A stretch of DNA of 34,855 nucleotides from the NCBI RefSeq assembly GCF_000222705.1, contig NZ_AFUB01000050.1:1-34855 (forward strand). The letters are read 5' to 3'. A program made the translations under genes and the position numbers. Source of the DNA: Streptococcus mitis bv. 2 str. SK95 (lineage in GTDB: Bacteria; Bacillota; Bacilli; Lactobacillales; Streptococcaceae). The notes beneath the pieces are model-generated. The model was not told the origin of the DNA, did not search any database, and saw only the letters and a program-made list of their open reading frames with translations. Below, one piece after another: positions 1 to 7,467 of this stretch (position 1 is its first letter; every line of letters starts with the position of its first letter).

Positions 1-569
1 TTCAGCCCTTACTATAACTTGGCTAAACAGCTTTTTCCATGTGCTAGAATCGTTCTAGATCGTTTTCACATTGTGCAACATCTTAGCCGTGCTATGAGCC
101 GTGTGTGGGTCCAAATCATGAATCGGTTTGAGCGAAAATCCCATGAATACAAGGCTATCAAACGTTACTGGAAGATCATCCAACAGGATAAAAGAGATTC
201 TAGATAAGCTTTTTAGCTATTCAGAAGACCTGAAACACCACTATCATCTCTATCAGCTCTTGCTTTTTCACTTTCAGAACAAGGAACCTGACAAATTCTT
301 CGGACTCATTGAGGACAATCTAAAGCAGGTTCATCCTCTTTTTCAGACTGTCTTAAAAACCTTCCTCAAGGACAAAGAGAAAATCGTCAACGCCCTCCAA
401 TTACCCTATTCCAACGCAAATTTGGAAGCAACTAATAAATTCATTAAACTCATCAAACGAAACGCTTTTGGCTTTTGACTTTCGGAACTTTGACAACTTT
501 AAAACTAGAATTCTCATCGCTCTCAACATCAAAAAAGAAAGGACGAAATTCGTCCTTTCTCGATCTTAG
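1..569 (+). pseudogene. ISL3-family (IS1167-like) transposase, 3' part, broken
   Basis: This is the C-terminal part of a DDE transposase of the ISL3 family. The frame is open from the window edge and reads FSPYYNLAKQLFP, then IVLDRFHIVQHLSRAM, which contains the usual Asp of the catalytic core. After about residue 58 of the visible part the frame runs into a stop near 205-207. The protein resumes in the next frame (KEILDKLFSYSEDL) without the intervening residues expected from the family, so I infer a small internal deletion plus frameshift. A second frame change lies near 471-482: NAFGF is followed by a stop, and RNFDNFKTRILIALNI continues in the third frame to a TAG at 567-569. With two frame breaks no functional transposase can be made. 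The 5' part lies outside the window. Confidence 0.85.
536..560. terminator. Perfect palindrome inside the IS 3' end (bidirectional terminator candidate)
   Basis: A 12-bp inverted repeat (AGAAAGGACGAA, one base, TTCGTCCTTTCT) overlaps the last transposase codons. On the minus strand the hairpin is followed by a T-rich stretch, so it could stop transcripts coming from ftsX. No other convincing terminator is visible between ftsX and the IS. Confidence 0.5.
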
Positions 570-602
570 CTGACTTCAATCCACTACAGTTGACAAAGAG
601 CC
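568..602. mobile_element. Terminal inverted repeat (right end) of the IS1167-like element
   Basis: Read on the minus strand the end starts GGCTCTTTGTCAACTGTAGT, which resembles the terminal repeat I remember for IS1167 of pneumococci. The transposase stop codon abuts it, so the element ends at about 602. The matching left end and any target duplication lie outside the window. ftsX ends only 65 bases further on, so the insertion lies directly at the 3' end of the prfB-ftsE-ftsX operon. Confidence 0.7.
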
Positions 603-666
603 AGAAAACTTCTCTTTTAAAATTGTATTATTTCTGATTTGGTCTGCAAGTTGCATTTATATCCAA

Positions 667-1593
667 CTAGATCTTCAAGAATCGACGCATTGAAATGCCT
701 GATCCAATTGCCCCAATGAAAATACCAATCACAAACAATAGGACTGTCATCAAAGGGATAAACACATCTGGCGTAATCATTGACAAGTTTTGCCCCACCA
801 AGGATTTATTGACAGATTGATAAACCATATTGTAGATAAAGAATACAAGGACTGAAGGAATCGCTGCACCTAGTAAGCCAATAAAGGCACCCTCTAGCAA
901 GAATGGTCCTCTAATATAGCCGTTTTTAGCTCCTACTAGACGCATGATTTGAATTTCACGGCTCCGAGAAATAATGGTAATACGGATAGTATTGGAAATC
1001 AAGAAAACCGCAATGAAAATCAAAAGCCCTGCAATAACCAATCCCCAAACACGGATAAAGGAAGCCAGTTCGAAAAGTCGTTGAGTGTTGGCTCCACCAT
1101 CTTGAACTTCTGATACTCCCTCAATTTTCTTAGCTTCTTCAGCTACCGTTTTAACATCACTCGGAGAATTTGTATCAACGATATAGGCATCATAGAGAGG
1201 GTTGGCATCTCCTTCAAAGACCTTCCAATCGTCTCCCATCGTTTCAGTCAATTTTTGATACTGTTCTTCCTTACTTGAAAAAGTGACATTTTTAACACCT
1301 TGCATAGCTTTTAAGGCATCATAAACCTTGTGGTAGTCATTATTGGTAACTGTCTGACCTTCTTTTTCAATCGTTTCACTGTTATCTGCCACATCCTTAC
1401 GAATGTAAACCATGACACGAACGTTGTTTTCAATATCGGTAGCCAGTTTAGCTGTATTAAAAATTACGGACGCAAACAGAGCAACGAGTGTCAAGGTAAT
1501 CATAACCGAACTCACTGCTGCTACTGTCATCCAGCCATTTCGCTTTAAACTTTTTAACGATTCAAATAAATGGCGAAAAAATCTACTAATCAT
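667..1593 (-). CDS. ftsX: Cell-division protein FtsX
   Basis: FtsX is the membrane partner of FtsE. In streptococci the complex activates the peptidoglycan hydrolase PcsB at the division septum. The 308-residue protein has the expected layout: a short cytoplasmic N-terminus (MISRFFRHLFESLK), one TM helix at about 20-45, an extracellular domain at about 46-170, then three TM helices ending in SGISMRRFLKI. I chose the ATG at 1591-1593 rather than upstream codons, because MISRFF is the conserved start and an upstream start would read deep into ftsE. The start overlaps the ftsE stop by 8 bases (ATGATTAG), which points to translational coupling. The gene is the last of the prfB-ftsE-ftsX operon. 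Confidence 0.95.
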   Translation of the reverse strand: MISRFFRHLFESLKSLKRNGWMTVAAVSSVMITLTLVALFASVIFNTAKLATDIENNVRVMVYIRKDVADNSETIEKEGQTVTNNDYHKVYDALKAMQGVKNVTFSSKEEQYQKLTETMGDDWKVFEGDANPLYDAYIVDTNSPSDVKTVAEEAKKIEGVSEVQDGGANTQRLFELASFIRVWGLVIAGLLIFIAVFLISNTIRITIISRSREIQIMRLVGAKNGYIRGPFLLEGAFIGLLGAAIPSVLVFFIYNMVYQSVNKSLVGQNLSMITPDVFIPLMTVLLFVIGIFIGAIGSGISMRRFLKI

Positions 1594-2278
1594 CGTATCC
1601 ATATTCTCCTTTTGCTTCGTCACGAACGACACGGCCATTTTCAATGGCAATGACACGGTGGCGCAAGGTATTTACAATCTGGCTATTATGGGTCGCCATC
1701 AAGACAGTAGTACCTTGGAGATTGATGCGTTCCAACAGATTCATAATTTCCCATGAATTATCTGGGTCCAAGTTTCCTGTCGGCTCATCGGCAATCAAGA
1801 CTTTGGGATTGTTCACAATCGCACGGGCAATGGCAATCCGTTGCTGCTCTCCACCTGAAAGTTCATTCGGGAATGAACGAACCTTATGTTTCAAACCTAC
1901 TAGGTCCAACACTTCCATAACACGTTTTTTGATGTTTCGGCGATTCTCCCCGATAACTTCCATTGCGTAGGCAATATTCTCATAAACGGTTTTCTTAGGC
2001 AAGAGTTTATAATCCTGGAAGACAACCCCTACACTACGACGGAGCAGAGGGATATCTTTCTTTTTGATTTTAACCAGATTAAAGCCTGCTACTGTTAGGT
2101 TTCCTTTTTCGATCTTTACTTCTCGGTATAAAGCTCGAATAAAGGTTGACTTACCTGCCCCAGAAGGTCCTACGATATAGGCAAACTCTCCTGGTTCAAT
2201 GGTGACAGAGACACCACGCAGGGCAGTCGTTCCATTGTCATACTTTTTGACAACATCTCTCATTTCAATGATTGACAT
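1586..2278 (-). CDS. ftsE: Cell-division ATP-binding protein FtsE
   Basis: This is the ABC-type ATPase that drives FtsX and couples septal peptidoglycan hydrolysis to division. The 230-residue protein has the Walker A motif GPSGAGKS at 37-44, a Q-loop segment (VFQDYKLLP), the signature LSGGEQQR and Walker B VLIADEPTGNLD. The length is typical for the family. It starts 18 bases after the prfB stop and overlaps ftsX by 8 bases, so the three genes should be cotranscribed from the promoter ahead of prfB. FtsEX is essential in pneumococcus, and nothing here suggests a defect. Confidence 0.96.
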   Translation of the reverse strand: MSIIEMRDVVKKYDNGTTALRGVSVTIEPGEFAYIVGPSGAGKSTFIRALYREVKIEKGNLTVAGFNLVKIKKKDIPLLRRSVGVVFQDYKLLPKKTVYENIAYAMEVIGENRRNIKKRVMEVLDLVGLKHKVRSFPNELSGGEQQRIAIARAIVNNPKVLIADEPTGNLDPDNSWEIMNLLERINLQGTTVLMATHNSQIVNTLRHRVIAIENGRVVRDEAKGEYGYDD

Positions 2279-2296
2279 ATGAGTTCCTTTCTATTC

Positions 2297-3392
2297 TTAG
2301 CTGATTCGCCACTTGAGATAAGCGTCTATGAAACCATCAAGATCTCCATCCATGACCTTATCTACCTGAGCGACTTCAAAGCTCGTACGGTGATCTTTTA
2401 CCATGGTATAAGGTGTGAAGACATAAGAACGAATCTGACTTCCCCAAGTGATTTCTTTTTTCTCACCTTTAAGGGAATCGACTTCCGCAGCTTTCTTTTC
2501 TTGCTCCATTTGATAGAGCTTGGCTTGCAACATCTTCATAGCACGATCTCTATTTCCATACTGGGTACGATCAACCGTTGATTGGACAACAGTTCCCGTA
2601 GGAATGTGTGTCAAACGCACACCTGTTGAAACTTTATTGACGTTCTGTCCACCCGCACCACCTGAACGGAAGGTATCCATTTTGATATCATCTTCACGAA
2701 TCTCCACTTCGATGGTATCATCCAACTCAGGCATAACCTCAACGGATGTAAATGAAGTATGGCGACGTTTGGCAGAGTCAAATGGTGAAATACGGACCAG
2801 ACGGTGAACACCCATTTCTGACTTGAGAAGACCGTAGGCATTTGGACCTTCAAAAGACAAAGTTACAGATTTGATGCCAGCTTCATCACCAGCTTGGTAA
2901 TCCAAGACCTCAACTTTAAAGCCTTTGGCATTTCCATAACGAGTGTACATACGGAGCAACATATCACCCCAGTCCTGAGCCTCTGTACCTCCAGAACCTG
3001 GATGGATTTCCAAGATTGCATTATTGTGGTCATAAGGTTCTGACAAGAGAAGCGTCATTTCGTAGCTGGTCATCATCTTATCCAGTTCTGTCAACTGTTC
3101 AACCAGTTCATCATGGACCGACTCGTCTTCTGCTAAAAAGTCCAATAAAATTTCAACTTCATCCTGCAACTCCTCCATCTTGCGGAAGGTGTTGTAGGTA
3201 TTTTTTAATTCATTTAATTCTTGCGACGTTTTTTGGGCCGCGATATTATCGTTCCAAAAATCAGGTTCCGTCATCTTGTTTTCCAAGATGGCAATCTCTT
3301 CCTCTAGTCCTTCGAGGTCAAAGAGACCCCCTGAAAGAAGCTAATTTTTCACGATTTGCGTCAATTTTTTGACGAATTTCTGAAATGTCCAT
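2297..3392 (-). CDS. prfB: Peptide chain release factor 2, with programmed +1 frameshift
   Basis: RF2 recognises UGA and UAA stop codons and triggers peptide release. The gene is in two frames: 24 codons from the ATG at 3390-3392 ([20 protein letters not shown], then RGSL), an in-frame TGA at 3318-3320, and the remaining 340 codons in the +1 frame, giving 364 residues. The slippery site is the classic one: SD-like AGGGGG at 3327-3332, CTT at 3321-3323, then TGAC. The stop-recognition tripeptide SPF lies at about 202-204 and the catalytic GGQ at about 247-249. Low RF2 leaves the ribosome paused at UGA and favours the shift, so RF2 controls its own level. A caller that ignores the shift will start the gene about 35 codons late. 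Confidence 0.97.
3318..3332 (-). promoter_or_regulatory. prfB +1 programmed frameshift signal
   Basis: Read on the minus strand the site is AGGGGGTCTCTTTGAC. The AGGGGG acts as an internal Shine-Dalgarno sequence, CTT is the slippery codon, and TGA is read as a stop in the zero frame. The ribosome slips one base forward to read GAC. Confidence 0.95.
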
Positions 3393-3418
3393 AAATACTC
3401 CTTCATTCACATCGTTTC

Positions 3419-3424
3419 ATTATA
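3419..3424 (-). promoter_or_regulatory. -10 box of the prfB-ftsE-ftsX promoter
   Basis: A TATAAT with an upstream TGG (extended -10) sits 27 bases ahead of the prfB ATG. The -35 region is poor (TGGAAA at 17 bp), so the extended -10 probably carries the promoter. Confidence 0.6.
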
Positions 3425-3475
3425 CCACATTCTCTCATTTCTTTCCATATTTTGCTTGTTATTTCAAATTGTATA

Positions 3476-3498
3476 CAAAAAAGAGGGCTTTCACCCTC
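3476..3498 (-). terminator. Terminator of the CBS-ACT gene
   Basis: On the minus strand GAGGGT, loop GAAA, GCCCTC is followed by TTTTTT. The stem has six pairs including one G-U. It lies 4 bases after the stop codon of the CBS-ACT gene. Confidence 0.8.
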
Positions 3499-3502
3499 CA
3501 TT

Positions 3503-4159
3503 TTATAACTTTTTAGCAGATGTTCGAGCAATCTCCTCTACTTGGATACCTTGCGCTTCAAATTTCTCCTTCAGGAAGGTTAAATCAATCGTCCCATCAA
3601 TTTGAACTTCAATAACAACCTTACCATCCTTGCGAGGAATATTGACTGTGTGTGAAATATTCAGATTTTCCTCTGCAATCAAGGTCACAATCTTGCCCAA
3701 AACCCCGACTTCATTTTCCGTAATAAACCGAACACGAATCCCTTCTTCTCCATAACCAGCGATTTCCAAAAAGGCTTGGAAAACATCACGATCTGTAATC
3801 ACACCATAAACCTGTTGGTTGTCCACAACTGGAAGAATACCGATTTTATTTTTCAGCATAAGATAAGTCGCATCCTCTAGACTTGCATAACCTGACACTG
3901 TGATAACATCCCGAATCATGACGTCTTTGACTTTGGTCTTATTGAGAAGATAATTCATCTCATAGATAGAGAGGCTGGTTGCTTTAGATGGACTGGCTTC
4001 AGCAATAGTTCCTTCTGTTACAAGACCAACTAATTGGTCATTTTCGATAACAGGTAAACGGTGCAAACCTTGCTCGCGCATCAAATCTGCTGCATGTGCT
4101 ACAGTCGTATCTGGACTGATATAAACTACCTTGCGGGTCATAAAATCTTTAACTGCCAT
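3503..4159 (-). CDS. CBS-domain / ACT-domain protein (AcuB-like)
   Basis: The protein has 218 residues. Two CBS domains occupy about 1-135: the first starts MAVKDFMTRKVVYISPDTTVAHAA, and the second contains VKDVMIRDVITVSGYASLEDA. A C-terminal ACT domain follows at about 138-210 (VRFITENEVGVLGKIVTLIAEENLNISHTV). CBS pairs usually bind adenine nucleotides and ACT domains bind amino acids or similar ligands, so this is probably a soluble regulator. The family is often labelled acetoin utilisation protein AcuB, but no acetoin genes are nearby and I would not assume that role. It is monocistronic here, with its own promoter and terminator. Confidence 0.8.
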   Translation of the reverse strand: MAVKDFMTRKVVYISPDTTVAHAADLMREQGLHRLPVIENDQLVGLVTEGTIAEASPSKATSLSIYEMNYLLNKTKVKDVMIRDVITVSGYASLEDATYLMLKNKIGILPVVDNQQVYGVITDRDVFQAFLEIAGYGEEGIRVRFITENEVGVLGKIVTLIAEENLNISHTVNIPRKDGKVVIEVQIDGTIDLTFLKEKFEAQGIQVEEIARTSAKKL

Positions 4160-4188
4160 GAGACTTCTCCTTCTTTATTGCTACTATA

Positions 4189-4217
4189 ATTATACACTTT
4201 CTTACAAAAACTATCAA
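4189..4217 (-). promoter_or_regulatory. Sigma-A promoter of the CBS-ACT gene
   Basis: TTGATA (4212-4217), a 17-bp spacer and TATAAT (4189-4194) precede the gene. A strong SD (AAGGAG) follows before the ATG. Confidence 0.75.
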
Positions 4218-4256
4218 ACGCTTTCATCTCTTTTTCAAGATTTTGTAACATTCAAT

Positions 4257-4287
4257 CACAAAAAAGAGAGAAATAGCCTTCTCTCTT
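4257..4287 (-). terminator. Terminator of the accessory HTH-kinase/NCS1 operon
   Basis: A 9-bp stem (AAGAGAGAA, loop GGCTAT, TTCTCTCTT) follows 4 bases after the second NCS1 transporter stop and runs into TTTTTT on the minus strand. It closes the accessory operon. Confidence 0.85.
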
Positions 4288-4291
4288 AAAC

Positions 4292-5719
4292 TTAAATCGT
4301 AACAGAATCTCTATCCTTAATCATATAGCGTTTTAAAGAAGTTAAGCTAGCTAGCCAGTACAATAGACCACCAAAGATCGCAGTAAAGCCACTACCAGTT
4401 GTGAGCAGGAACATAGGACTCTGGATATGCTTTGTTATAGGGTTGTAAACAAATAGTACTGCAACTAACAAGGAAATGATTACACAAGATAATCCCACCA
4501 GGTTAAAGCCATTTGTAAACTCATAGGCGTCATGCCCTTCAAGGAAATAGGCTGAATGCAAATCAAGTTTTCGTTTTCTTAAGATAAAGTAGTCTACAAC
4601 GATCATTCCGATAATGGGGCCTTGAATATAGGCAGCCAGCGAGATGAAGGAACCGAAGTATTCATCCACTCCTCCCCAAATCGTAAGCAGGCTCACATAA
4701 ACCATCGCAATCCAAACCATTAGTTTATAGCTCACTTTGGGCATCCCGCTTTTTACAATCATACAGTTCACGTACGATCCTGTACCCTGGGTTCCAATAT
4801 TGGCAAAAGCTACCAGTAGTAAACTTAAAAGGGCAAAGGCAGGAGTACTTAGAGTGGAAAGCATCGTCGTTGGGTCACTTTCATAGACACCTGTTTTGAC
4901 AAACATGGCTAGAGCCATGACTCCACCTGTCGCAGCGAAGAATGGCGCAACAACCCCATACGATAATGCTGTAGCCCAATAGCCACTGCGTTCTGATTTT
5001 GCCAAACGTGGTAAGACAAAGGCTTGTGTAGACCAAGAAAAGGCTACGGCCACATTTCCTTCCCCTGACATCATAAAACGTTCAATCGGTGTCAAATTTT
5101 CTTGGATGGCAGGTTGGACATTCATAATATCCCTAATCGGAACCGCAACAAAACAGATTCCAACGATGATTAGCCCAACAAATAACAAGGCAACCACCAG
5201 GAAGCGATTAGTACCTTTAATCACCTCTGGCCCCCCAAGAGCAATCAGCGTTCCAAGAAGAACACAGAGAGTGCCTAGAATCGGTGCCCATACTCCCTTG
5301 TCTAAACCAAGCCCAAAATTATTTGCCAAATGAATCATGGAGCTGGCAAAAAGATTGGCGGTGACGGCGTACCAACCAAAATTTGCCAGACTAATCACGG
5401 TTGATAGAACGGCCACCCCTTTTCTACCTAGAACAGCTCTCAACCAAATCCATAAATCAATTCCATATTTAACAGCAAACAAGATTGGGAGACATTCAAT
5501 AAAGACCCAGATAATGTTAAAGCTAAAAATATTAATCAACATTTGATTAAAGGTCAAATATTGAGCCACATAAGCTCCTTGGGTATAACACCAAGTTGCG
5601 ATGGCAAAACCACTTGTCGATAAGAAGAGATCCCAGAAAGAATACTGACGATCCTTGTTGGTCATGGGAACGATTCCCGTTATGGTCTCCTGTTGAATGA
5701 AGTCATTCATCTTGGACAT
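4292..5719 (-). CDS. NCS1-family nucleobase/cation symporter-like transporter, copy 1
   Basis: This is a 475-residue polytopic membrane protein with about 12 hydrophobic helices. It fits the NCS1 (cytosine/purine/hydantoin/allantoin permease) family by length, by the central segment FSWSTQAFVLPRLAKSER and by the family-typical end GPIIGMIVVDYFILRKRKLDL. It should be a secondary transporter using Na+ or H+. It is about 94% identical (28 differences counted by eye) to the next upstream gene, so it is a tandem duplicate. Residues 1-98 are identical in the two copies; 17 differences fall in 99-234, including R99K, T120A, G169W and R196T. The start is preceded by GGAGGT, as in copy 2. NCS1 proteins are often labelled cytosine permease. 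The neighbouring kinase/nucleotidyltransferase suggests a different substrate, which cannot be read from sequence alone. Confidence 0.82.
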   Translation of the reverse strand: MSKMNDFIQQETITGIVPMTNKDRQYSFWDLFLSTSGFAIATWCYTQGAYVAQYLTFNQMLINIFSFNIIWVFIECLPILFAVKYGIDLWIWLRAVLGRKGVAVLSTVISLANFGWYAVTANLFASSMIHLANNFGLGLDKGVWAPILGTLCVLLGTLIALGGPEVIKGTNRFLVVALLFVGLIIVGICFVAVPIRDIMNVQPAIQENLTPIERFMMSGEGNVAVAFSWSTQAFVLPRLAKSERSGYWATALSYGVVAPFFAATGGVMALAMFVKTGVYESDPTTMLSTLSTPAFALLSLLLVAFANIGTQGTGSYVNCMIVKSGMPKVSYKLMVWIAMVYVSLLTIWGGVDEYFGSFISLAAYIQGPIIGMIVVDYFILRKRKLDLHSAYFLEGHDAYEFTNGFNLVGLSCVIISLLVAVLFVYNPITKHIQSPMFLLTTGSGFTAIFGGLLYWLASLTSLKRYMIKDRDSVTI

Positions 5720-5720
5720 T

Positions 5721-5845
5721 TTATTGAATACCTCCTGTCATGGCTAGGATAATCAGAATATGATTGACTAGAATCATATCAATTACTTATGTAAAATTAA
5801 CTTTCAAAAAAGAGGAAGCAAATAGATATAGATTAAGACTTTTAT
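5721..5845 (-). pseudogene. Decayed second copy of the 61-residue membrane-protein gene
   Basis: The 132-base gap between the two transporters is not random. Translated on the minus strand in the frame ending TAA at 5721-5723 it reads SLNLYLFASSFLKVNFT, stop, VIDMILVNHILIILAMTGGIQ. This aligns residue by residue with the intact small protein (SPNYVFAQPFLKSDFI, then IVIGLVLINLILIILAMTGGIQ). The N-terminal 20-25 codons with the start are missing, and a TAA replaces an isoleucine codon. The last codons are fully conserved, probably because they hold the Shine-Dalgarno sequence (GGAGGT) of the following transporter. The duplicated unit was therefore small gene plus transporter. Confidence 0.85.
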
Positions 5846-5851
5846 TTATCC

Positions 5852-7279
5852 TTAAATCGTAACGGAATCTCGATCCTTGATCATATAGCGTTTTAACGGA
5901 GTTAAGCTAGCTAACCAGTACAATAAACCTCCAAAAATCGCAGTAAAGCCACTACCTGTTGTGAATAAAAAGATTGGGCTTTGAATCTGTGCTGTTACAG
6001 GGTTATAAACAAATAGTACTGCAACCAACAAGGAGATAAATACGCAAGATAAGCCAACCAGATTAAAGCCATTTGTAAACTCATAAGCTTTATGTCCCTC
6101 AAGGAAATAGGCTGAACGCAAATCAAGTTTTCGTTTTCTTAAGATAAAGTAATCGACAACAATCATACCAATAATTGGCCCCTGAATATAGGCGGCTAGG
6201 GAGATGAAGGAACCGAAGTACTCTTCTACCCCTCCCCAGATGGTGAGTAGACTCACGTAAACCATAGCAATCCAAACCATTAGTTTATAGCTTACTTTTG
6301 GCATCCCGCTTTTAACAATCATACAGTTCACGTATGATCCTGTCCCTTGGGTTCCAATATTGGCAAAGGCTACTAGTAGTAGACTTAGGAGTGCAAAGGC
6401 AGGTGTGCTTAGAGTTGAAAGCATGGTTGTTGGATCACTTTCATAAACACCTGTTTTGACAAACATGGCTAGAGCCATGACTCCACCTGTCGCAACGAAG
6501 AATGGAGCCACAACTCCGTATGATAAGGCTGTAGCCCAATAACCACTGCGTTCTGATTTTGCTAAACGCGGTAAAACCAATGCCTGTGTAGACCAAGAAA
6601 AGGCAAAGGCAACATTTCCTTCTCCAGAAAGCATGAAGCGTTCTAATGGCGTCAAATCTCCTTGGGTAGCCGGTTGAATGTTCATAATGTCAGTGATAGG
6701 CACGGCTACAAAACAGATTCCAACGATAATCAGACCGACAATCAGCAGGGCGATGACCAAGAATCGATTGGTCCATTTAATAACTTCTGGACCTCCAAGA
6801 GCAATCAGCGTTCCAAGAAGAACACAGAGTGTACCAAGAACAGGTGCCCATACTCCCTTGTCCAAACCAAGACCGAAATTATTTGCCAAATGAATCATGG
6901 AGCTAGCAAAAAGATTGGCCGCAACGGCATACCAGCCAAAGTTAGCTAAGCTAATAATGGTTGATAGCAAGGCCACTCCTTTTTTTCCGAGGACAGCCCT
7001 TAACCAAATCCACAAATCAATCCCATATTTAACCGCAAACAGAATCGGGAGACATTCGATAAAAACCCAGATAATGTTAAAACTAAAAATATTAATCAAC
7101 ATTTGATTAAAGGTCAAATATTGAGCCACATAAGCTCCTTGGGTATAACACCAAGTTGCGATGGCAAAACCACTTGTCGACAGAAAGAGATCCCAGAAAG
7201 AATACTGACGATCCTTATTGGTCATGGGAACAATTCCCGTTATCGTCTCCTGTTGAATAAAGTCATTCATCTTGGACAT
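5852..7279 (-). CDS. NCS1-family nucleobase/cation symporter-like transporter, copy 2
   Basis: This 475-residue membrane protein is paralogous to the downstream copy over its full length, with the same NCS1 features (FSWSTQALVLPRLAKSER, GPIIGMIVVDYFILRKRKLDL). Its ATG lies one base after the TAA of the 61-residue gene, and its SD (GGAGGT) is encoded inside the last codons of that gene, so translation of the two should be coupled. Residue 169 is Trp here and Gly in copy 1, next to the conserved GGPEVIK loop; this and T196/R196 are candidates for altered substrate range. It is the proximal transporter in the operon and the one with an intact small partner. Confidence 0.82.
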   Translation of the reverse strand: MSKMNDFIQQETITGIVPMTNKDRQYSFWDLFLSTSGFAIATWCYTQGAYVAQYLTFNQMLINIFSFNIIWVFIECLPILFAVKYGIDLWIWLRAVLGKKGVALLSTIISLANFGWYAVAANLFASSMIHLANNFGLGLDKGVWAPVLGTLCVLLGTLIALGGPEVIKWTNRFLVIALLIVGLIIVGICFVAVPITDIMNIQPATQGDLTPLERFMLSGEGNVAFAFSWSTQALVLPRLAKSERSGYWATALSYGVVAPFFVATGGVMALAMFVKTGVYESDPTTMLSTLSTPAFALLSLLLVAFANIGTQGTGSYVNCMIVKSGMPKVSYKLMVWIAMVYVSLLTIWGGVEEYFGSFISLAAYIQGPIIGMIVVDYFILRKRKLDLRSAYFLEGHKAYEFTNGFNLVGLSCVFISLLVAVLFVYNPVTAQIQSPIFLFTTGSGFTAIFGGLLYWLASLTPLKRYMIKDRDSVTI

Positions 7280-7280
7280 T

Positions 7281-7466
7281 TTATTGAATACCTCCTGTCA
7301 TGGCTAAGATAATCAGAATAAGGTTAATTAGAACCAAGCCAATGACTATAATAAAATCACTTTTTAGAAATGGCTGGGCAAACACATAGTTTGGTGATTC
7401 CATTTCTTCTAGCCTTCTTTTCGTTTCATTTGCTATTAATTCTTCAATTTCAGATGTCGGCTTCAT
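7281..7466 (-). CDS. Small single-TM protein, putative transporter accessory subunit
   Basis: The protein has 61 residues. A charged helical N-terminus (about 1-27, with IEELIANETKRRLEEME) is followed by one hydrophobic helix at about 38-56 (FIIVIGLVLINLILIILAM) and the end TGGIQ. I do not recognise a named family. It starts one base after the stop of the HTH-nucleotidyltransferase-kinase gene, with its own SD (GGAGGAG), and is one base from the NCS1 start, so it belongs to the operon. Small one- or two-TM partners encoded next to the large subunit are known for other secondary transporters; I infer a similar accessory or stabilising role. Co-duplication with the transporter (see 5721-5845) supports a functional link. 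Confidence 0.8.
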   Translation of the reverse strand: MKPTSEIEELIANETKRRLEEMESPNYVFAQPFLKSDFIIVIGLVLINLILIILAMTGGIQ

Positions 7467-7467
7467 C

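Noticed and set aside
1594-1656. Upstream start for ftsX adding 21 residues
   Set aside because: The extension lies wholly inside ftsE, and known FtsX proteins start at MISRFF.
2611-2853. 80-residue minus-strand ORF within prfB
   Set aside because: It is an out-of-frame shadow of prfB without its own SD or promoter.
4292-7279. The NCS1 genes as cytosine permeases feeding upp
   Set aside because: NCS1 specificity is broad, upp lies in a separate transcription unit about 8 kb away, and no cytosine deaminase is adjacent. It cannot be fully excluded, but operon context favours the kinase/nucleotidyltransferase link.
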